NCBI GenBank assembly: GCA_946811185.2
Contig: OX328112.1
Coordinates: 25,015,558-25,079,557, forward strand
Source of the DNA: Hippopus hippopus
Taxonomy: Eukaryota > Mollusca > Bivalvia > Cardiida > Cardiidae
Reading direction: 5' to 3'
Length of the DNA stretch: 64,000 bases
Below are positions 42,998-53,574 of the stretch, one piece after another (positions within the stretch are counted from its first letter, which is position 1; each line of letters opens with the position of its first letter). Position numbers and translations under genes: made by a program. The notes beneath the pieces were generated by a model. The model had not been told where the DNA came from, made no database searches, and saw only the letters and a program-made list of their open reading frames with translations.

Positions 42998-43243
42998 CTC
43001 TCCGAGGACTGATGATAGTCATTACAACAGGATCCATTCCTCTCTCACTGCTACCAATTGTTTTGACGATGGTTATGTGGGAAAGCAGCCAGTGGCTTGG
43101 AAAGAATATTATGCAGAGTACTGGTAAAAGGAACTCCAGTGAAGCATGGATAGGTGCACTGGTCACCACAATATAACTGAAATAATGTTGTAAAATAGCT
43201 TTAAACACCATTTAATCAAATTATCAATCAATTAATCAATCAA
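42998..43243 (+). mobile_element. SINE type A, 5' truncated, inside a TTAA-MITE
   Basis: Begins in the body (CCGAGGACTGATGATAGTC) and ends in a longer tail of ATCAATCAATTAATCAATCA. A type B SINE lies 23 bp further on within the same MITE. Confidence 0.82.
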
Positions 43244-43265
43244 AAGCTGTCATCCTCATTTTGTT

Positions 43266-43530
43266 TTGTTTGTATTGGGGTTTAATGCCATTTTAACAGC
43301 TTAGGTCATATCATGGCAGTCAGTGACGCACCCATGTGTTTCCTGGCTTTCTTACATCAGTACTGACACAACTTTCTTTCCAAAACCACTGACTACTAAT
43401 TTCTCACATGCATCAGAGGTGAAAGGCAAAAAATCGCCGGAAAAAAAGTTCACCACAACAGGGTATCAAACCTGCGACCTCCAGGTCACGGGTCAGATAT
43501 GCTAACCATTGAGCTACCCGGCCAGGCTCT
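43266..43530 (-). mobile_element. SINE type B, inside a TTAA-MITE
   Basis: Differs from type A in its body (CAGCTTAGGTCATATCATGG, TTTCTCACATGCATCAGAGG). The minus-strand tRNA head has B box GGTTTGATACCC and TAGCTCAATGGTTAGC. Confidence 0.82.
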
Positions 43531-43801
43531 TTATCCTCAAGGTTGCAAAAGTTGAAATGTGTGGTAAAGGGTTAAAGGATGAAAGGATAACAAACATGCA
43601 AAATAAAAGGTAAAATTCCAAGACAGATATCCAATCAAATAAGAGCTAATGTAAAAGTAATCAACTTAATACAAGACTGTGTTAGTTTAATGGAGAATCA
43701 AAAGGGGAAGTAATTATGTTAATTGAATTTCCAAATATAAGTACTTTCTTCCATATCAACCCAGATGGCAGAGGATATACCTTTCTTGGGAAAATGTAGT
43801 A

Positions 43802-44012
43802 ACCCTTTACCACACAATCTCGAGTTTTAGCAAACTTGAGGAGAAGCCTATTGAAAACATTGTGGGAAAAGGAGAAAATGCTGGTGACCAGCATTTTCTC
43901 CTTTTCCCACAATGTTTTTTACCCTTTTATTTTAAAAAAATCCATCAGTTCAGTCAATTTTAAGTTCTTGTGTGCAAATGCTTTCACTTTGGACTTGTCC
44001 AAAAGTTTAGAT
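43802..44012 (+). mobile_element. TTAA-MITE
   Basis: Hairpin with a GACC centre, perfect. Confidence 0.88.
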
Positions 44013-44019
44013 TCTTCCA

Positions 44020-44206
44020 GAATAAAAGTATATGTACTTGCTGACGACAAATGATATGTGACTCAGATGATTAGATTTATCTTGGAAATGGCAGAAAATA
44101 TTGTGGGAAAATGCTGTTTACTAGCATTTTCTCATTTTCCCACAATGTTTTCAAAAGCTTTTCTTTTTGTCAGGGTCGTTAAAACACAGGATTTAGTTGT
44201 GAAGGG
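44020..44206 (-). mobile_element. TTAA-MITE, left hairpin arm shortened
   Basis: GGGAAAATGCTGTTTACTAG; right TTAA 44207. Confidence 0.82.
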
Positions 44207-44369
44207 TTAACATATATCCCACAGATGGCTTTTATTGTCTTACTGTGGATCAATTTTGAAAATATTATGACAAAAAGAGAAATTGCTTGTAGCAAACAGT
44301 TTCTTGTTTTTCTCTTGTCTTCATATATATGTTATTATCTTAATTCCATTGTTTTTATGAAGTTTATGT

Positions 44370-44490
44370 TGGGAACAAAGCTAGTGGTATAAAGAAAGAG
44401 TTGTGCAAATTACTGGTAAGAGAAATCCCAGGAAAGCAGGGATGAGTGGACTCACCATATATATAGTTGAAATAATGTTTAAAATGGTGT
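44370..44490 (+). mobile_element. SINE type A 3' fragment
   Basis: Matches the last 120 bp of the type (TACTGGTAAGAGAAATCCCA, ATAGTTGAAATAATG), ending at the TTAA of the next MITE. Confidence 0.55.
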
Positions 44491-44493
44491 TAA

Positions 44494-44693
44494 GCCTATA
44501 CCACGCAATCCTTTGTTTTAATGACCCTGATGAGGAAGGTTTTTGAAAAAAAATGTGGGAAAAGGAGAAAATGCTTTTCCTACAGTGGTTTCTATACTTG
44601 CAAATACAAACACCATTATTTGACCCACATAAGAATTTAACGTCTGCAGATGCTTTTAATTTGGTAGATTATAAAATTTTGTGGTTTGGTTAA
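44494..44693 (+). mobile_element. TTAA-MITE, hairpin tip deleted
   Basis: GGAGAAAATGCTTTTCCTAC joint. Confidence 0.83.
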
Positions 44694-44848
44694 GAGACAA
44701 ACAGATACAAACAGTCAATCCTCAGTTCATTGTGATTCTCTGTATTTTAAAAAAGATGTTTTCAAAATTTTCTGCTTCAAGTTTGTTTCAATAGGTCAGT
44801 GGGGCTTAGAATGGATGGTACATCTATATAAGGGCCTGGTTTACTTAA

Positions 44849-45017
44849 CTCTTTACCAAAAAACGTAATTTTAGACCGGTCCAAATTGGAAGCATTTGCA
44901 GATAGCAAAATTAGTGTGACTCAAAAATTGAAATTTGTTTTGGGAAGGGTAGAAAACCTTACGTTTTCAGAAGGCTTCTTTCTCTGGGTCGTGAAAACCC
45001 GGGATTGTTTGGTAGGG
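44849..45017 (-). mobile_element. TTAA-MITE lacking the hairpin
   Basis: TTAA 44845 and 45018; GGGTAGAAAACCTTACGTTT joint. A left-end remnant follows to 45090. Confidence 0.85.
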
Positions 45018-45201
45018 TTAACTTTTTACCACATTACAAATGTTAAGTCTTGTCCATAATAAAAAGGATATGCAGACTACAAATTAAATTTAATACAATT
45101 TAACCTAAAAGAGCCGAGCAAACCCAACAATTTTCAGTCTAAAAATAGGACCCAAAAGATTGCAATTTCATGGTTACTATTGTCTATACTTTTTCAACTA
45201 A

Positions 45202-45257
45202 GGAGACAGTGTTAGATCGTATGTTTCGTTCAGTCTGATCTTGATCTACACTGACCG
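45202..45257. repeat. family 2 hairpin, left arm damaged
   Basis: GGAGACAGTGTTAGATCGTA ... TCTTGATCTACACTGACCG. Confidence 0.65.
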
Positions 45258-45408
45258 CAAAGGCAACTACAGCCCTTAAAGGGTTAAGCTTAATATTAAT
45301 GAGGCTTATGAAAGATTTCAACATAGTATTAAAGTTTCTTTGAGTGATGGCTCTAGTCTTTTCATAATTTTCTTTGAAGCATGTAGATCATTTCTGCTAG
45401 AAAAGTCT

Positions 45409-45535
45409 GTCTCTTTACCAAAGCATTTTAGAAATAGTAGATGAAGGTAACCAGAATTTTCTCCTTTTTTCAACAGTGCTTTACCTTTTTCATGATAATT
45501 GCATTCATTTGAGCCACATCCAAGTTTAGTGATGT
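45409..45535 (+). mobile_element. TTAA-MITE, internal deletion
   Basis: Left end and right hairpin arm only. Confidence 0.6.
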
Positions 45536-45540
45536 CCATG

Positions 45541-45680
45541 ATTGTGAGGTAGATCTCGGCCTTGTAACCATAAGGTCCTGAGTCCTATACATGGGAGCAG
45601 GTGTCAACTTTGGGACTGTTCATTGGCCCACACATTGGGCTCTAGTGCTGGTGTAGTTCCCAGGAAGCATAATGGAGAGA
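45541..45680 (+). mobile_element. SINE type C fragment
   Basis: Same head-derived block as at 7783 (GTAACCATAAGGTCCTGAGT, GGTGTCAACTTTGGGA). The B box is degraded. Confidence 0.55.
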
Positions 45681-45713
45681 GATTAGTATAAGTTGTAAGA
45701 AATTGTTTCTTAA

Positions 45714-45934
45714 CTTTTTACCAAATGACAAAATTTTAGCCTTGTCCAAATTGAAAGCAGCTGCAGACAACAATTTAGATATGGCTCAATCAGTGAAATT
45801 TGAGTCAGAAATGTTAGAAAACATTGTGGGAAAAGAAGAAAATGCTGGTTATCAGCATTTTCTTCTTTTTCCACAAGGTTTTCCCAAGCTAACTTTCTCA
45901 GGGGCATTAAAACTTGTGATTGTGTGGTAATGGG
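45714..45934 (-). mobile_element. TTAA-MITE, full length
   Basis: TTAA 45710 and 45935; GAAG/CTTC variant in both arms. Confidence 0.92.
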
Positions 45935-46014
45935 TTAACCGATGTAAAAAGAAATACGTTTAAAGTTATGGACTGCAAATGCTTTGAGTTTTGATGAATC
46001 AAAGATTTAATTGT

Positions 46015-46200
46015 TACCTTTAAGTACTGTTTACCCTGCATAAATTGAAAGCATCATTGCAGACAGCAAACTGAATTTGGCTCATATTATTGTTGTCTTT
46101 GACGGGATAGTAAACATTGTGGGACATTGAAAAAATGCTGGTAACCAGCATTTTCTCCTTTTCAGAGGCCTTGAACCTCTGAAGTTCGTTAAACCTTGAA
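46015..46200 (-). mobile_element. TTAA-MITE, decayed
   Basis: Right outer arm rearranged. Confidence 0.65.
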
Positions 46201-46298
46201 GTGCTAAATCAATGAAATGTACATTCTCAGTCAGTACTGAACATGCAGTTTTATTACGATTTCAAAGCTGTTTTTGTTTGAGTGTCTAGAAAAGAAGC

Positions 46299-46362
46299 AG
46301 ACAGTGTAGATCTAAGATCAGACTGCACGTTCTGTGCAGTCTGATCTTAATCTATGCTGTCT
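46299..46362. repeat. family 2 hairpin
   Basis: CAGACAGTGTAGATCTAAGA ... TCTTAATCTATGCTGTCTG. Confidence 0.8.
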
Positions 46363-46680
46363 GCAGTAGGAGTTTTATTCAGGTTCAGCGCTAGCTACAA
46401 CAGTTAAAACAGGCAATTGTTTTGGTAAGGATAGAAAGGTAGGAATATCTATCAAATTGAAGGATGTGCATGTCAGAGAAAATAAAAGCGTGCAAACAGA
46501 CATTTTACTATATCCGCCAACCTGATCATTATTTCAGTCACCACACAGTGCATGCAATATCATTTTATGTCCCTGAAAACTTACATTATCTATAACAATG
46601 TGGGAAAATGATCTATACTTTGTTACAAGCAATCAACCAATGGTATTGTTTTATATTCCACAAAATGAACATTATCTTAA

Positions 46681-46894
46681 CCCTATACCAAAGGACAAAA
46701 TTTTAGACTAGTCCAAATTGGAAACATTTGCAGACGACAAATATGACTGAAAAATTACAGTCAGTTGTGAGAAGGGTAGAAAATTTTTCGGGAAAATGAG
46801 AAAATGCTGGTTACCAGCATTTTCTCCTTTTTCCCACAATGTTTTCAAAAGGCCTCTTTGTCAGGGCATCTTTGTCAGGATTGTATGGAAAAGG
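46681..46894 (-). mobile_element. TTAA-MITE, full length
   Basis: TTAA 46677 and 46895. Confidence 0.88.
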
Positions 46895-47237
46895 GTTAAA
46901 CATTGTGGAAGAAAGGAGCTTTCATTTAATATAAGAAACCAACTGCATCTTTTTGTGTCACATAAAGTTACCATATACAAAACATTGTAGGAAAAGTAGG
47001 TATCAGTACAAGTAATGAAATCAATGGTATCATTTATATACCTGAAAATGAATATTATCTTAAACATTGTGGGAAAAGGGAGCTATCATTTGCTATAAAA
47101 AAATAAAATTTAACAGAATCTTTTGTTATCACTAAAATTTATATTATATGAAAACACTGGGAATAGAAGCTGTCACTCATGACAAGCAATTAAACAGCAT
47201 TTATGTTTCTTTGTTGCTTGAAGTTACACATGGTTCA

Positions 47238-47932
47238 TTGTGTCTCCCCCCGTCAGGGTTGGGAGACATACTGTTTTTCCCTGTGCGTCTGTCTGTCTGT
47301 CTGTCCAACACAAATCGTGTCCGCTCTATAACTCGAAAACCTTGTAAGATATTTTGATAAAACTTCACACATTTGTAAAGCACCATCAGATGAAGTGTCA
47401 TGCACAAGAACCATAACTCTGGCTTATATCTTTTTCGTTTTAATTCCCTTTGATTATTTTCTGTTACAAATCATGTCTGCTCTATAACTCGAAAACCTTT
47501 TAAGATATTTTGATAAAACTTCACACATTTGTAAAGCACCATGAGACAAAGTGTCATGCACAAGAACCACAACTCTGGCTTGTATAGTTTTCGAGTTATT
47601 TCCCTTTGATTTATTTCCATCACAAATCGTGTCCGCTCTATAACTCGAAAACCTTTTAAGATATTTTAATAAAACTTCACACATTTGTAAAGCACCATCA
47701 GACGAAGTGTCATGCACAAGAACCATAAGTCTGGCTTGTATAGTTTTTTAGTTATTTCCCTTTGATTATTTTCCTTACTCATTTTACGTACAATTTTGTG
47801 TCCGCTCTATAACTCGAAAACTGTTAGAGAAAAAATGATCATTATTTCAGTTAGACATTGCCTTGGTCACATATCGATCCTTCTGACACCAAAAAGGGAG
47901 GAGACATCTGTTTTTTTGTAGAAAAACAAGTT
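47238..47932. mobile_element. core-repeat element, third type
   Basis: The flanks GGGAGACATACTGTTTTT and GAGGAGACATCTGTTTTTTT bracket about three and a half tandem units of roughly 160 bp. Each unit opens GTCCGCTCTATAACTCGAAA and includes AACTTCACACATTTGTAAAG and GTGTCATGCACAAGAACCA. Open frames on the minus strand are repeats of the unit, not genes. Confidence 0.65.
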
Positions 47933-47934
47933 CT

Positions 47935-48055
47935 AGTTAATGATTGGATTTGTGTTTAAATGGGTGGAAAACAGTGCAGGAAAAGAACAAACTGTTGGCT
48001 ACCAGCATTTTCTTGCTTTCCCAGAAATTTTTATCGAAAGCTTTCTTCTTAACCC
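47935..48055 (-). mobile_element. TTAA-MITE, left end missing
   Basis: Abuts the third core-repeat element. Confidence 0.65.
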
Positions 48056-48067
48056 ATAAAGAGTTAA

Positions 48068-48270
48068 CCCTTTTTCACACAATCTTGAGTTTTAAAGACC
48101 TTGTGAAAGAAGGCTTTTGAAAACATTTTGGGAAAAGGAGAAAATGCTGGTAACCAGCATTTTCTCCTTTTTACCAAAATATTTCTACCTTTTCAACGAC
48201 AAATTTAAGTTGTCTTCTGCAAATGTTTTCAATGTGTACCAGGCTAAAACTTTTTCATGTGGTAAAGAGC
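48068..48270 (+). mobile_element. TTAA-MITE
   Basis: Left TTAA 48064. Confidence 0.87.
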
Positions 48271-48273
48271 TAA

Positions 48274-48405
48274 ACCTTTATCTACCAACAAAATTTTTGG
48301 TTCTACCAAATTGAAAGCATTTGCGGACGACAAACTAAATGTCGCTAGAATGATGATATCTGTCTTTGAAAGGGTAGAAAACATTGTGTGAAAAGGAGTT
48401 TGTGT
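48274..48405 (-). mobile_element. TTAA-MITE, right part replaced by SINE A
   Basis: Stops within the left hairpin arm (TGTGTGAAAAGGAG). Confidence 0.8.
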
Positions 48406-48409
48406 TACC

Positions 48410-48718
48410 ACAAAGCCCTGAGCCTGATAGCACAGTAACTGTTGGTAGTGTACAGGACTTGAGAACAAGGGGTCACTGGTTTGAATCCCCAGCTTGGCAG
48501 AGGATTGATGATAGTCATTGCAATAGGATTTGTTCCGCTCTCACCACTGTTCTATGTTTCAATGATAGTTATGTGGGAAAGCAGACAGTGGCTTGGGAAG
48601 AACAAAGCTTGAGGTAGTGGTAACAGAAACTGCAGGAAAGCATGGAAAAATGAACTGGCTGCCTTGATATAACTGAAATAATTTTGAAGAGGGTGTTAAA
48701 CGCCATACAATCAACAGA
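48410..48718 (+). mobile_element. SINE type A, diverged full length
   Basis: The head is GGTAGTGTACAGGACTTG with B box GGTTTGAATCCCC. The body matches the family and the tail is GCCATACAATCAAC. It interrupts a reverse TTAA-MITE whose left half ends at 48405. Confidence 0.8.
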
Positions 48719-48971
48719 CAGTGAGCGGTAAAATAAACAATTTGTTTTTTTTTTTTAGTATAGTTCTAAGCGGGTTTCCTCGGTACTTTAGTTATGTGTG
48801 GACCACAGCTCATCAGTATTTTTCCTGAGTTTTATCAGGACTTTACTGGTTATCACAGTGGTTTGCCCAAGGATTGTGACTTCAATGTTGGTAGGCACAT
48901 TTCTTTCATTTTTGAAGATGTTTTCAAAAGCTATTTTTCTCAGAATTGTTAAAATAGGATTCTTTTGTTAA

Positions 48972-49776
48972 CCAAACAGCCAAATGATTTAACAACCTTA
49001 AGGTTTGGTCACACCGTGCTAACATACGAGTAATGGATAAAAAATCATTTTATCCGTTCTTGTCCGTTCGTATCCGTTTTATGTCCGTTTCTTATCCGGT
49101 GAATCGGCTACTTGTCCGGCGACATCCGGTGATGTCTGTTCCGTCCGATGGGAAGTTTTGAGCATGTTCAAAAATTTCAACCGGACAAAACGGACAGAGA
49201 CGTGTAAATGACAGACTTTGGATGCAGCTGACTATTTATACCCTCGGCATGTCACATGAGCAGTATGTTCCTCGTACATTGGTGTTCGGTACATTTCCGT
49301 TCATCATACATTGGAAGAACGTTTTGTCCGGTTCTCATGCGTTGCACTTCTGTTTTATCAGGTATTAGACCGTTTATTATCTAGTACATATCTGGTAAAC
49401 GTGCGTTTTTTCCGTTACATTGCGGTACTTGTGCAGTCACTGTGTGGCTTCTTCGCTCCACACACCGATCGCATGAGCCTCGAGCGGCAGAGTAGATTAA
49501 TTTTGTCACCAGATAACTGAATTCTGCATGTTTTTGTCCGTTTTCCCTCCGCTATTACATATCCGTTAGCCTGTCTGACCAAGCCTTTAAAGATGGAGGC
49601 TTTGGAAAACATTGTGGAAAAAAGAGAAAATGCTGATAACCAGAATTTTCTCCTTTTTTCATCATGTTTTTTTCCCTTTCAAAGACAAATACCCTCATTT
49701 AACCACATTCTGTTTGTTGTGTACCACAGCGTTTGTCATGAAAGTGTCTAAAATTTTGTAGTGTTTGGTAAAGAGA
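48972..49776 (+). mobile_element. TTAA-MITE split by a TIR element
   Basis: Left stub 48972-49005, rest from 49592; a right-end remnant of another copy precedes it (48910-48967). Confidence 0.8.
49006..49591. mobile_element. non-autonomous TIR element inside a TTAA-MITE
   Basis: The ends GGTTTGGTCACACCGTGCTA and, complemented, AGGCTTGGTCAGACAGGCTA pair over about 28 bp. The insertion is at a TTAA (ACCTTAAGG / CCTTTAAAG). The interior is GC-richer, with repeated TCCGTT and TCCGGT motifs, and has no transposase. Open frames of about 65-69 codons occur on both strands without protein similarity. Confidence 0.7.
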
Positions 49777-49842
49777 TCAAGGTAAACAACGTGGCTGTAA
49801 AAGACACTGAACTTGCCACAATTTTTCCACTTTTTGTTTTAA

Positions 49843-50063
49843 CTCTTTACCAAACGACAAAATTTTAGACCGGTCCAAATTCAAAGCATTTGCAAACAAC
49901 AAAACATGCTAGACTCAAAAATTGAAATTCTTTTTGGGAAAGGTAGAAAACATTGTGGGAAAAGGAGAAAATGCTGGTTACCAGCATTTTCTCCTTTTCC
50001 CACAATGTTTTCAAAAGCCTTCTGCCTCAGGGTCATTTAAAGTCGGGATTGTGTGGTAAAGGG
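49843..50063 (-). mobile_element. TTAA-MITE, full length
   Basis: TTAA 49839 and 50064; perfect hairpin. Confidence 0.93.
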
Positions 50064-50144
50064 TTAAACAAAATTGTGAAAGAACTAATTGCATGTTGCA
50101 AGCAGTTGCTGCTGTCCCTCATCTATACAAGCAAAAAGTTTCGA

Positions 50145-50232
50145 CTCATGTCTGCCTGCGGACTGCGCGGGCTGATATGGGCCGATACTTTTTGCAGATG
50201 CATTAAGCCCCCTTTTCACAGAGCATGGCTCC
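50145..50232. mobile_element. MITE family 3 fragment
   Basis: Right third only: GCGGACTGCGCGGGCTGA to TTTTCACAGAGCATGGCTCC. Confidence 0.7.
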
Positions 50233-50573
50233 TTTGTTTATGATAGTGACATAAAAAACAGCTAATTGAAAGGTAATGGGCAAAACTCTGTACAGGTATG
50301 TGCTTGTATTGTTCATGTTCAATACTGTAGAAAAATGGAAGAAAACAGATGAGTTCCTGATATCAGTTTATTTCGGTTTCCATGGTAACGATTTGTTACC
50401 CTATGAAGCTGGGTAATTAAAGCAAGGCTGCTCCCACTGTACCTTCAGTCTTGGGGAAGGAGTCGTCGGTGAAAAGTCACATGACTTACTTATCTGTTTT
50501 TTTTTTCTATTTGATGAATTTGAAAAATTTTGTCAGGGTGGGGTTACCTCAGTCATTTTGTGTCAAAGCCCAG

Positions 50574-50611
50574 TCTGAACAAGGAATGGTGAAAATGGTT
50601 GTGAAATTCAG
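50574..50611 (+). CDS. exon-like segment, unassigned
   Basis: Acceptor GTCAAAGCCCAG, then SEQGMVKMVVKF plus two bases, then donor CAG|GTAATT. A longer version starting at 50553 is also open. A start in phase 0 would fit directly onto hyccin exon 4, and QGMVKM vaguely resembles QGHTKV in the vertebrate protein, but the similarity is too short to rely on. Its exit phase fits the segment at 51472. Confidence 0.3.
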
Positions 50612-50714
50612 GTAATTGATTATATTTTACTTGTATCTTGTTTTTTTGAGAGAAATTATTAATTTCTTTCCTGAAAGTAATTTAGTGACACTGTTACTTA
50701 GTTGATTTCATTTG

Positions 50715-51040
50715 AAGACAAAGTAGGGGCCAAAAGAAAACAATACAGTTGTTGAAATGCATTTAAATTTAAACCATACCATTTAAAAGTACCACATTGA
50801 TATTATCTTAAGATTTATGACAATCTGCTATTGTGCGGTCTGTCCAAGTGTTAGTCACTGGCAGAAAAATGACTTTTAAAACCAGTTTAAAAGTAAGCAA
50901 AAGATAAAGTGGCCTATAGGCAACCTTTTTATCTAGTTTCAAAGTTCATTTCTCTGACAGCTTGGACACTTAAACACTTGGACTAACTGTACAAAATGGT
51001 TTGTCATCTTCACAATAAAATAATGAAAATTGTTTACTCT
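50715..51040. mobile_element. palindromic MITE family 8, second copy
   Basis: Shares GGGGCCAAAAGAAAACAAT, TGCATTTAAATTTAAACC and CTGGCAGAAAAATGACTTTT-type blocks with 12590-12985. Confidence 0.6.
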
Positions 51041-51044
51041 TGGC

Positions 51045-51160
51045 CAATTAAATTTTGAAGAAAAGTACCATTTCTGGAGCCACACTGGATTTGCCATCTA
51101 CAAATGCTTCTATTTGGACAAGAGCCGAATTTTGTCTTTTGGTAAAGAGATTATGATGAT
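51045..51160 (+). mobile_element. TTAA-MITE, right third
   Basis: GGAGCCACACTGGATTTGCC to TTTTGGTAAAGAGATT. Confidence 0.6.
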
Positions 51161-51202
51161 CTCTGTGTAGTAATTCTGTTGGTTGTTTTATCAGAAAGGA
51201 TC

Positions 51203-51422
51203 TACGTACCAAATGAAAAAATTTTAGACTTGACCAAATGGAAAAAAATTGCCGACAACAAATCAAATGTGACTCATATGTTGTGAATTGTCTTATATAG
51301 GACAGAAAACATTGTGGGAAAAGAAGAAAATGCTGGTTACCAGCATTTTCTCCTTTTTCCACAATGTTTTCAAATGCCTTTTCCATCAGGATTATTGAAA
51401 GGTGGGTTTGAGTAGTAAAGGA
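51203..51422 (-). mobile_element. TTAA-MITE, 50 bp before the exon-like segment 51472
   Basis: Hairpin largely intact; both termini changed. Confidence 0.83.
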
Positions 51423-51471
51423 TAAAACAAGCTGTCATTATGTTTCTGTTGCTTGTTTGTTTGCCCTAAAG

Positions 51472-51605
51472 TTTGAGGTTTGTAAATCAAGTCACTTCAA
51501 CTGAAATGTATCAGGACGAGTTTAAGTATCGATGGACAAAATATGAAATTTTTCTTAAGATAGATAATAGGGATGCTGCTAGAATGAGAGCTGACCACAT
51601 TAAAG
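51472..51605 (+). CDS. exon-like segment, unassigned
   Basis: A strong acceptor (TTGTTTGCCCTAAAG after a long pyrimidine tract) and a textbook donor (AAAG|GTAAGT) bound 44 open codons. The product includes VNQVTSTEMYQDEFKYRW, KIDNRDAARMRADHIK and charged, helix-prone residues. It is in frame with 50574-50611 (phase 2 entry). It does not look like hyccin and I do not recognise it. Either a second gene or a lineage-specific exon. Confidence 0.45.
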
Positions 51606-51642
51606 GTAAGTGAACATCGTTTGAATGATAATCACTTTTTAA

Positions 51643-51958
51643 CCCTATACCACACAATCTTGAGTTTTAACGACACTGAAGAGGGTTTTGAAAACATTGT
51701 GGGCAAAGAAGAAAATACTGGTAAGAATTGACCCTTACCACATGAGCAAAATGTAGACTTTTCAAACTTGTAAGCAATTGCAGACAACAAATATAGATGT
51801 GACTCAAATGATGGAATTTGTCTTTGATAGGGTAGAAAACATTGTGGGAAAAGCAGAAAAATAAATGCTGATTACCAGCATTTCTCCGTTTCTCACAACA
51901 TTTTCCAAATGCTTCTTCTCCACAGGGTCTTTAAAATTCAGGATTCTATTTTGAAAGG
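51643..51958. mobile_element. two TTAA-MITEs, forward half plus reverse copy
   Basis: TTAA 51639 and 51959; the forward half ends at 51728, and the reverse copy has an ATAA insertion in its hairpin. Confidence 0.8.
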
Positions 51959-51964
51959 TTAATC

Positions 51965-52620
51965 CTTAGACAAAAAATCTATTTGCAGACAATAAAATCA
52001 AATGTGGCTCAAATAATGTGATATGTTTTGAAAAGGATGTAAGGCATTTTGTTGAAATTAACGACGTATATCACAAATTTTTCTAACAGACAGATTTTTT
52101 TAAAAACTTTGTACATACAAAGCTCATCATGTCTCTAGGAGATTACAGTAAAAAAAGGTGTGGGCCACTGTGCTCGTTTCTGAGAAATTTGCCTTTGAAA
52201 AAGGTATATACAGTTCCAAAATTCAGCTTTTATTGGATTTAAAGCGCCTTTCTTTAATAGTTAAACAGGAAAATAACAGGAAAAATATACAAATACACAT
52301 CATTTTAATGAAATTTATGTATTTTTGCACAAAAAATGTATAAAAGCCTGGTTTTGAGCATGGTTAAATGTACAGATATGCATGTTATAAATTATATAGA
52401 CCACTGAGTTAAAAAGGGAGATAATTTGACCGAATTAAGGGTTAATCTTAAATAAATACATACTTACTAATGGACAGATTTTTCTTAAAATTTCCACACT
52501 TGTAGTATTTATAATTCTAAACAATAAGAAAAAATAAAAGTGGTACCTATCCGTGCTTATTCTGTCAGAAAACAAGGTTGAAGGTCACTGTGGAAGTTAT
52601 TTTTTCAAGCAAAAAATAGG
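51965..52620. other. sequence with no firm feature
   Basis: MITE traces to about 52060, then AT-rich sequence. Confidence 0.35.
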
Positions 52621-52624
52621 ACAA

Positions 52625-52695
52625 AAGCTCAGCAGACATAGTGGGAAAAGGAGAAATTGCTCAATAGGAGCGATTTCTCTTTTTCCAACAATAAT
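52625..52695. mobile_element. TTAA-MITE-related hairpin, variant core
   Basis: AGAAATTGCTCAATAGGAGC with GATTTCTCTTTTTCC; the core differs from the main family but pairs. Confidence 0.6.
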
Positions 52696-52924
52696 TTTCA
52701 AAGTGGAAACAGCTATACTTCAACATCTTTAAATTTCCTGCCATTGTTTCCTTGTTTGGTGTGTAACACCCTGTCAGCAACATTTTCATTATTTCACGGT
52801 GACAGGTCAAAGATCCATTTTTTTCTCTTCACCAATACTACCTGAAGAACGTGCTACTTGTTTCAATGCACCAATAGTATTACCATTATGTGCAAAAAAT
52901 ACATAGGTGCACTTTTGATTCAAT

Positions 52925-53120
52925 ATCCAAGAGGTTGGTAGGGAGGTTGGTACAGGGGGTGGCTTTAATTCCAAACTTTGCCAGTTTCTTTCTAATGATA
53001 GATGATAATCATTGCAACTGGATTCATTCCTCTCTCACTGCTGATCATTATTGCAAGGATGGTTATGTGGGAAAGCAGCCAGTGGTTGGGGAAGAATATT
53101 AAGAGAAGTAATGGTAAAAG
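52925..53120 (+). mobile_element. SINE type A, 3' truncated
   Basis: Degraded head, then GATGATAATCATTGCAACTG and GGGAAAGCAGCCAGTGG. It stops at AGTAATGGTAAAAG where a type-3 palindromic repeat begins. Confidence 0.65.
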
Positions 53121-53127
53121 TACTGGT

Positions 53128-53210
53128 TGGATTTATGGATCCATAATAAAGACTTGCTTGGTATAATGCATCACGGAGATGCATTAAACCCGTTTTTCCA
53201 TGAGCGCCAT
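53128..53210. mobile_element. MITE family 3 fragment
   Basis: GGATTTATGGATCCATAATA to CATGAGCG, an inverted left-end fragment. Confidence 0.55.
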
Positions 53211-53234
53211 CACTATTCTATGAGACAGTTATCA

Positions 53235-53388
53235 TATATTGAAATGTGGCTCATATAACCAAACTAGTCTTTAAAAGGGTAGAAAACATTGTTAGAAAAG
53301 CTGGAAATGCTAGTTACAGGCATTTTCTCCTGGTCTCACAATGTTTACAAAAGTATTTTTTTATAAAGAATAGTTTGATAAAGGGTTG
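53235..53388 (-). mobile_element. TTAA-MITE, left end missing
   Basis: Centre ATGCTAGTTACAGGCAT. Confidence 0.7.
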
Positions 53389-53507
53389 CCAGTTTGATCA
53401 CCATGAATAATTGAAATCTATAATTTCATTGAGGGGGAAAAAGCAACTGTTACAGTTTCAAAGCTATTTGTGGGAGAAAATTTCACAAAATTAACTGTCA
53501 TTATAGA

Positions 53508-53562
53508 TCCGGGATCAGACTGTATAAAATATACACTCTGATCAATGATCTATATTATCTCT
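53508..53562. repeat. family 2 hairpin, diverged
   Basis: ATAGATCCGGGATCAGACTG ... CTGATCAATGATCTATATTA. Confidence 0.6.
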
Positions 53563-53574
53563 CTTGGTACTTAA

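Larger units (their letters stand above)
42927..43571 (-). mobile_element. TTAA-MITE holding two SINEs, hairpin lost
   Basis: Outer parts at 42927-42997 and 43531-43571; SINE A then SINE B in place of the core. Confidence 0.8.

Noticed and set aside
47201..47726. Minus-strand frames with repeated HDTxSxGALQMCEV
   Set aside because: Repeat units of the third core-repeat element read in one frame.
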